Source of the DNA: Mesobacillus selenatarsenatis SF-1
GTDB taxonomy: Bacteria; Bacillota; Bacilli; Bacillales; Cytobacillaceae
NCBI RefSeq assembly: GCF_000813125.1
Contig: NZ_BASE01000113.1
Span: 1-64,000, forward strand
Direction: 5' to 3'
Length of the DNA stretch: 64,000 bases
The stretch's first letter is position 1, and the number at the start of each line of letters is the position of its first letter. The notes beneath the pieces are model-generated. The model was not told the DNA's origin. It ran no database searches and was given only the letters and a program-made list of their open reading frames with translations. Made by a program: the position numbers and the translations under genes. Positions 59,990 to 64,000 of the stretch are shown here, in pieces.

Positions 59990-60982
59990 ATGAGAATAAA
60001 GGCAGGTTTAGAAAGAATTCCTGGTGGGATGATGGTTGTGCCGTTGCTTTTAGCAGCAACACTGAACACATTTGCACCAAACTTGCTTCGCATTGGTAAT
60101 TTTACAGAGGCGCTGTTTGTAAATGGCGCAGGTACTTTAATTGCACTTTTCCTATTGGCGACTGGTGCGCAAATAAATGTTAAATCTTTCGGTGTTTCGG
60201 TTGGTAAAGGTGCGACATTGCTTGGAATCAAGTGGATTGTCGGTGCCGCAGTTGGACTTATTGCATACTTATTCGCTGGTGACAATGGATTGTGGCTAGG
60301 GCTTGCGCCGATTGCCATAATTGCCGCAATGACAAACAGCAATGGCGGATTGTTCGTTGCCTTAGTTGGTCAATACGGAAATAAAGAAGACCGTGCTTCT
60401 TACTCACTGCTTGCTTTGAATGACGGACCATTCCTAACGATGGTTGCCCTTTCAATCTTTGGTGCAATGGGCTTTGTTGACGGAATGTTCTCCATCCAGT
60501 CATTCATCGCTGTATTGCTGCCAATCCTTGTTGGTATGGTGTTAGGTAACCTGGATGAAGAAATGCGAGTGTTCCTTGATCAAGGAAGCTCAATGCTGAT
60601 TCCATTCTTTGCTTTCGCGCTCGGTATGGGAATCGATTTCGGAGCGATCGTTGCAGGTGGATTAACAGGAATTCTATTAGGGGTAATGACTGTTCTATTC
60701 ACAGGTACTGCAGGTTACTTTGTATTCAAAGCTTTCAAGTGGAATCCAATTGTCGGCGCTGCTGAAGGCTCGACAGCGGGTAATGCGGTTGCGACTCCTG
60801 CAGCGATTGCTGCGGCAAACGCAAGCTTCTCGCAATATGCTGAACTGGCGACTGTCCAGGTAGCTGCATCGACTGTTACAACGGCAATTCTACTTCCGTT
60901 GTTCATCGCTTTCCTTGTTAAACGACTTGAGAAAAAGGGGTACGCGTTCAAGCAAGGAAATGTCATAAAAGTGGATAGTTAA
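59990..60982 (+). CDS. kdgT: KdgT-family sugar-acid permease
   Basis: A 330-residue permease of the 2-keto-3-deoxygluconate transporter family. It has about ten membrane helices, starting IPGGMMVVPLLLAATLNTFA, with the conserved ATGAQINVKSFGVSVGKG, AMTNSNGGLFVALVGQYG, FALGMGIDFGAIVAGGLTGI and EGSTAGNAVATPAAIAAANA. In this neighbourhood the substrate is more likely D-threonate, D-erythronate or a related four-carbon acid than KDG itself. AAAAGGGG lies 9 nt upstream of ATG 59990. Confidence 0.88.
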   Translation: MRIKAGLERIPGGMMVVPLLLAATLNTFAPNLLRIGNFTEALFVNGAGTLIALFLLATGAQINVKSFGVSVGKGATLLGIKWIVGAAVGLIAYLFAGDNGLWLGLAPIAIIAAMTNSNGGLFVALVGQYGNKEDRASYSLLALNDGPFLTMVALSIFGAMGFVDGMFSIQSFIAVLLPILVGMVLGNLDEEMRVFLDQGSSMLIPFFAFALGMGIDFGAIVAGGLTGILLGVMTVLFTGTAGYFVFKAFKWNPIVGAAEGSTAGNAVATPAAIAAANASFSQYAELATVQVAASTVTTAILLPLFIAFLVKRLEKKGYAFKQGNVIKVDS

Positions 60983-60994
60983 GGGTGTGTTCAT

Positions 60995-62293
60995 ATGGGT
61001 GAAAAAATCGGAATCATCGCAGACGACTTAACAGGTGCCAATGACTCAGGTGTTCAATTGGCGAAAAAAGGATTTTCTTCAACCGTAGTGTTCAATCTAG
61101 AAGGCATTAAAGAAGCAGGCTCAACCCCTGATGTTCTGGTTGTCGATACTGACAGCCGGGCAGTTGCTGGGGAAAAAGCACATGAAGCAGTTGTTAAAGC
61201 TGCTTCTCTTCTTTTTCAGCATGGGTACTCACATGTTTACAAGAAAATCGATTCTACCTTACGTGGAAATGTAGCGGTTGAAATTGCTGCAGCTGCCAGT
61301 GTTTATAAGCCTGAAGCAGTTGTGATTGTGCCAGCTTTTCCGAAGGTGAACAGGACCACAGTCAAAGGTCTTCATTATGTGGATGGCACACTGATTACGG
61401 AAACGGAATTTGGGCGCGATCCGAAGACTCCAGTTACAGAAGGGTTTATCCCGGATTTGCTGAAGAAATCTGTGGATGAAGATATTGCTTTGATTGACCT
61501 CGATTTGATTCGAGGATCAGAGGACCAGTTAGCTGCGTTCGTTGAAAAATCTATTGACTGCGGACATTCCTGGTTCGTTTGTGACAGCGAGACAGAAGAC
61601 GACCTAAAGGCAATCGCGGCATTTTTTGCGAAGCTGGGCAAAAAGATTGTTTGGGCAGGGTCTGGCGGTTTAATAGAGTATCTTCCTGCTGAGTTGGCGA
61701 TTTTTCCTCAGACAGGTCAAAATATGAAAAAATCCTCCATCGACCGGACTCTTACTGTATCCGGGAGCCTTTCTCAGGTAACGAAAAACCAGCTTGTGAG
61801 CCTAAAGGGGTTAAAGGAAGTTGAGTTTATAGAAATAAATCCAGTTCAATTAGTTGAAGATACACTTGAGGCGAATAGCTTGGCAGTAGACAAAAAGGCC
61901 AGTCATTATGTCCTTTATGTTGATTCTTCCGAAGAAAACAGAGTGGCTGCGCGTGAAGCTGGCGGCAAATTGGGCTATAACAGCAACCAGGTGAGTGAAG
62001 CGATTGCCTCCGGACTGGCGAAGGCTGCAAAAGCATTCCTGGAACAGGTCGAGGAAATTGGCGGCCTAGTTTTAACAGGCGGTGACACTGCGAAAGCTGT
62101 TTGCGGTGAATTAGGTGTAAATGAAATGGAACTCCACTCTGAGGTCGAATCCGGACTGCCGTTTGGCAGGATCCGCAGCGGGGAAAAGGACTTCTGGGCA
62201 ATTACAAAGGCTGGAGGATTCGGTAACGAAGCCTCGCTTGTAAAAGCAGTGGAATACATGACAGGAAAGGTTGGGCAATATGAAACAAACTAA
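60995..62293 (+). CDS. dtnK: four-carbon acid sugar kinase (DtnK/OtnK family)
   Basis: A 432-residue DUF1537-family kinase. The N-terminal domain shows GIIADDLTGANDSGVQLAKK, VDTDSRA and YKKIDSTLRGNVAVEIAAA. The C-terminal nucleotide-binding domain shows LTGGDTAKAVCGELG, GLPFGRI and AITKAGGFG. Known members phosphorylate D-threonate or erythronate at O4 with ATP. It starts 12 nt after the permease and overlaps the next gene by 14 nt. Confidence 0.92.
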   Translation: MGEKIGIIADDLTGANDSGVQLAKKGFSSTVVFNLEGIKEAGSTPDVLVVDTDSRAVAGEKAHEAVVKAASLLFQHGYSHVYKKIDSTLRGNVAVEIAAAASVYKPEAVVIVPAFPKVNRTTVKGLHYVDGTLITETEFGRDPKTPVTEGFIPDLLKKSVDEDIALIDLDLIRGSEDQLAAFVEKSIDCGHSWFVCDSETEDDLKAIAAFFAKLGKKIVWAGSGGLIEYLPAELAIFPQTGQNMKKSSIDRTLTVSGSLSQVTKNQLVSLKGLKEVEFIEINPVQLVEDTLEANSLAVDKKASHYVLYVDSSEENRVAAREAGGKLGYNSNQVSEAIASGLAKAAKAFLEQVEEIGGLVLTGGDTAKAVCGELGVNEMELHSEVESGLPFGRIRSGEKDFWAITKAGGFGNEASLVKAVEYMTGKVGQYETN

Positions 62294-63284
62294 ACCAGTG
62301 GTCGGAATAACAATGGGTGACGCAGCAGGTGTCGGCCCGGAAATCATTTTAAAGACGCTTGCAAATGAAGAAATCTATAACATCAGCAATCCTTTTGTCA
62401 TCGGTGACAGCAAGATTCTTGAACGTGCTAAAAGCTTTGTCGGCAGTGAGCTGGAAATCCAGTCCGTTACTGCAGAAGGGCTAGGAGAGATAGAATATAA
62501 GCTTGGGACGGTACATTGCCTGGACTTGAATCTTCTGCCTGCTGACCTTCCAGTCGGAGAGGTTTCTCCCGATGCTGGACATGCAGCTTTTGAATACTTA
62601 CGTACAGCAATCGAGCTTGCCAATGAACAGAAGATTGATGCGATCTGTACTGCTCCTTTGAATAAAGAAGCGCTGCAAAAAGGCGGACATAAATATCCGG
62701 GCCATACAGAAATTTTAGCTGACTTGACTGGCACTCAGGATTATTCAATGATGCTTTCTGCTCCTAACCTGCGTGTAATCCATGTTACGACGCATGTAGG
62801 GATCATCGATGCAGTTAAAATGATTAATCCAGAACGTGTATATCATGTCATCAAGCTTGCACATGATACACTGCGCAAAGCAGGAATCGAAGCTCCGAAA
62901 ATCGCCGTTTGCGGCATCAATCCGCATGCAGGCGAAAATGGATTATTCGGTTATGGTGAAGAAGATGAGAAGGTCGTTCCGGGTGTCGAAAAAGCTCAGG
63001 GTGAAGGAATTGATGCGGTTGGACCACTCCCAGCTGATACACTATTCTTCCGAGCAGTCCGCGGAGACTTTGACATTGTCGTCGCGATGTACCACGACCA
63101 GGGACACGGACCGGTTAAGGTTTTAGGCTTGGATGCGGGCGTCAACATCACGGTTGGATTGCCAATCATCCGCACAAGCGTCGATCACGGTACAGCATTT
63201 GATATCGCTGGAAAAGGTATAGCTGATGAGAAAAGTTTGATTGAGGCTATGAGACAGGCTGTAGAGCTTGCTCCGAAGAGATAA
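62280..63284 (+). CDS. pdxA2: PdxA2-type four-carbon acid phosphate dehydrogenase
   Basis: About 334 residues from ATG 62280 (AAAGG upstream; a TTG at 62271 is less likely). A PdxA-fold NAD enzyme: GITMGDAAGVGPEIILKTL, TAPLNKEALQKGGHKYPGHT, THVGIIDAVKM, CGINPHAGENGLFG, and the metal-binding MYHDQGHGPVKVLG. In dtnK-linked operons PdxA2 oxidises D-threonate/erythronate 4-phosphate with decarboxylation to dihydroxyacetone phosphate. It is distinct from the vitamin B6 PdxA, and no B6 genes are near. It closes the operon. Confidence 0.92.
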   Translation: MKQTKPVVGITMGDAAGVGPEIILKTLANEEIYNISNPFVIGDSKILERAKSFVGSELEIQSVTAEGLGEIEYKLGTVHCLDLNLLPADLPVGEVSPDAGHAAFEYLRTAIELANEQKIDAICTAPLNKEALQKGGHKYPGHTEILADLTGTQDYSMMLSAPNLRVIHVTTHVGIIDAVKMINPERVYHVIKLAHDTLRKAGIEAPKIAVCGINPHAGENGLFGYGEEDEKVVPGVEKAQGEGIDAVGPLPADTLFFRAVRGDFDIVVAMYHDQGHGPVKVLGLDAGVNITVGLPIIRTSVDHGTAFDIAGKGIADEKSLIEAMRQAVELAPKR

Positions 63285-63298
63285 AGTTACATTCTATT

Positions 63299-63330
63299 AA
63301 AGGTATTTCCTTCAAGGGAAATGCCTTTTT
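63299..63330 (+). terminator. terminator of the sugar-acid operon
   Basis: AAAGGTATTTCC pairs with GGAAATGCCTTT, followed by TT. Confidence 0.8.
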
Positions 63331-63382
63331 AAGTAGGGTTAAGCAGGATGTTCATCCCTTTTGTTAGAGGGATTCTGGACTA

Positions 63383-63423
63383 TACCTCCAATTGTAAGAC
63401 ACACATATAACAATTGGAGGTGC
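63383..63423. mobile_element. IS3-like terminal sequence, solo (copy 2)
   Basis: ACCTCCAATTGT and ACAATTGGAGGT are perfect 12-bp arms around AAGACACACATATA. It shares the right arm and the GACACAC loop with 52341-52387. No transposase is present. Confidence 0.4.
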
Positions 63424-63564
63424 ATTTTGTTTGCAAGTAATGTTTTTACAGGCCTAGTCTCGTCTTCTATAAACAAAATCATTAATAGTGGAATACAAAA
63501 ACTGTCTATGTCCGTCTTGAACAATAGCTTTACCTTTATTTGAAACTGAGTAGAGTCTTTCTGT

Positions 63565-64000
63565 CTAATCTAATGAAACTCCTAGTCTCTGGCTGGCGAT
63601 TTCCCAAACATGAGCAAACCGACTTCCGAACTCACGCAGTGAACAGGAGTCGAAATGAAGGAAATCTCCTTTATGGGTTAAGCCTGTTGATGGCACGAAT
63701 GAAAAGAGACTATGAGTATTCGTGATTTCCTTTAGAACATCGTTTATCGTTTCATAATAGGTACATTCCTCATATTGCTGTAAAAATTCTCCTAACTCCC
63801 CAAGGATGATTGGTGTCTTGGATATTCCTAAGTCTTCTTGTAAGGAATCAATAAAGACCAGGAATCTGTTCCTATAAGTCTGTGCTGAAGCCAACTGATC
63901 TGAGTCAGTTTCTCCCTGGTGCCATAGGATTCCTTTTAAATTGCTGCTTTTTAAAGCTTGACTTGCTTGCTCTAGTGCATTTACATAAAGCGTTTCGCCT
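63565..64000 (-). CDS. sialate O-acetylesterase-like protein, C-terminal part
   Basis: The frame continues past the window edge, so only about 145 C-terminal residues are seen. GILWHQGETDSDQ is the SASA/DUF303 carbohydrate-esterase signature block, followed by the RNRFLVFIDSLQEDLG helix. GDFLHFDSCSLREFGSRFA contains the expected catalytic Asp-His region. Such enzymes remove O-acetyl groups from sugars. The apparent Met at 63894 is internal. The 3' end converges on the pdxA2 operon. Confidence 0.8.
   Translation of the reverse strand, partial: GETLYVNALEQASQALKSSNLKGILWHQGETDSDQLASAQTYRNRFLVFIDSLQEDLGISKTPIILGELGEFLQQYEECTYYETINDVLKEITNTHSLFSFVPSTGLTHKGDFLHFDSCSLREFGSRFAHVWEIASQRLGVSLD

Noticed and set aside
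63361-63543. Plus-strand frame over the IS-end-like hairpin
   Set aside because: It crosses the inverted repeat, lacks an SD and has no recognisable content.

Overview
The window reads as the chromosome of an endospore-forming Bacillaceae species. The supports are strong AGGAGG-type Shine-Dalgarno sites, frequent TTG/GTG starts, an xpaC-telA pair, a B. subtilis-like CapA/CapB/YwqE tyrosine phosphorylation module, EpsC/EpsN/EpsL/EpsM homologues, LPxTA sortase anchoring, cell-wall-binding repeat 2 proteins and a near-consensus cre site. No rRNA, tRNA, CRISPR array or intact prophage was seen.

Layout. 1-4.6 kb: a PRD regulator that stops after PRD2, an orphan SUKH (SMI1/KNR4) protein, an NlpC/P60 endopeptidase and a HupE/UreJ-like membrane protein. 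4.8-10.9 kb: one very large sortase-anchored surface protein (lamin-tail, OB-fold, PHP metallohydrolase and amidotransferase-like domains). 11-22.5 kb: envelope genes, namely xpaC-telA behind a sigma-W-type promoter, three secreted cell-wall-binding repeat 2 proteins with different partner domains, an SGNH hydrolase and several very small genes. 22.7-43.9 kb: a complete Wzx/Wzy-type exopolysaccharide operon. It holds a chain-length/tyrosine-kinase/phosphatase module, then a structured leader where B. subtilis carries the EAR antitermination RNA, then genes for an N,N'-diacetylbacillosamine-type sugar (4,6-dehydratase, aminotransferase, acetyltransferase, phosphoglycosyl transferase), UDP-ManNAcA genes (wecB, wecC), GalU, several glycosyltransferases, a heparinase-like lyase, a flippase and a polymerase gene broken by a one-base shift in a T run. 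The distal part is AT-rich, as usual for exchanged serotype cassettes.

44-58 kb is an accessory zone built around a REP-associated tyrosine transposase (RAYT). I find at least ten copies or remnants of a 27-nt hairpin element here: a 5-bp stem, 8 nt, the core CGTCCC, 3 nt, and the closing stem. The stem sequence differs between copies with compensating changes (gaaac/gtttc, gagac/gtctc, gaagc/gcttc, gggac/gtccc). Two truncated genes (a transposon ATPase and a second RAYT copy) begin immediately beside nearly identical copies in the same orientation, and two other genes take their stop codon at an element boundary. One subfamily lies at the end of a longer repeat that carries a tiny membrane-peptide gene; its two copies differ only at third codon positions over the shared codons. 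This REP/RAYT zone is the best candidate for an undescribed system. The same zone holds a YifB ATPase, two XRE regulators, a lipoprotein, a thioredoxin-fold protein lacking CXXC, a fourth cell-wall-binding repeat 2 protein, an M20 peptidase and a PQQ-type beta-propeller.

58-63.3 kb: a four-carbon sugar-acid catabolic locus: a PrpR-like regulator without GAFTGA, then a KdgT-type permease, DtnK-type kinase and PdxA2-type dehydrogenase behind a sigma-A promoter and a cre site. The window ends inside a sialate O-acetylesterase-like gene on the minus strand.
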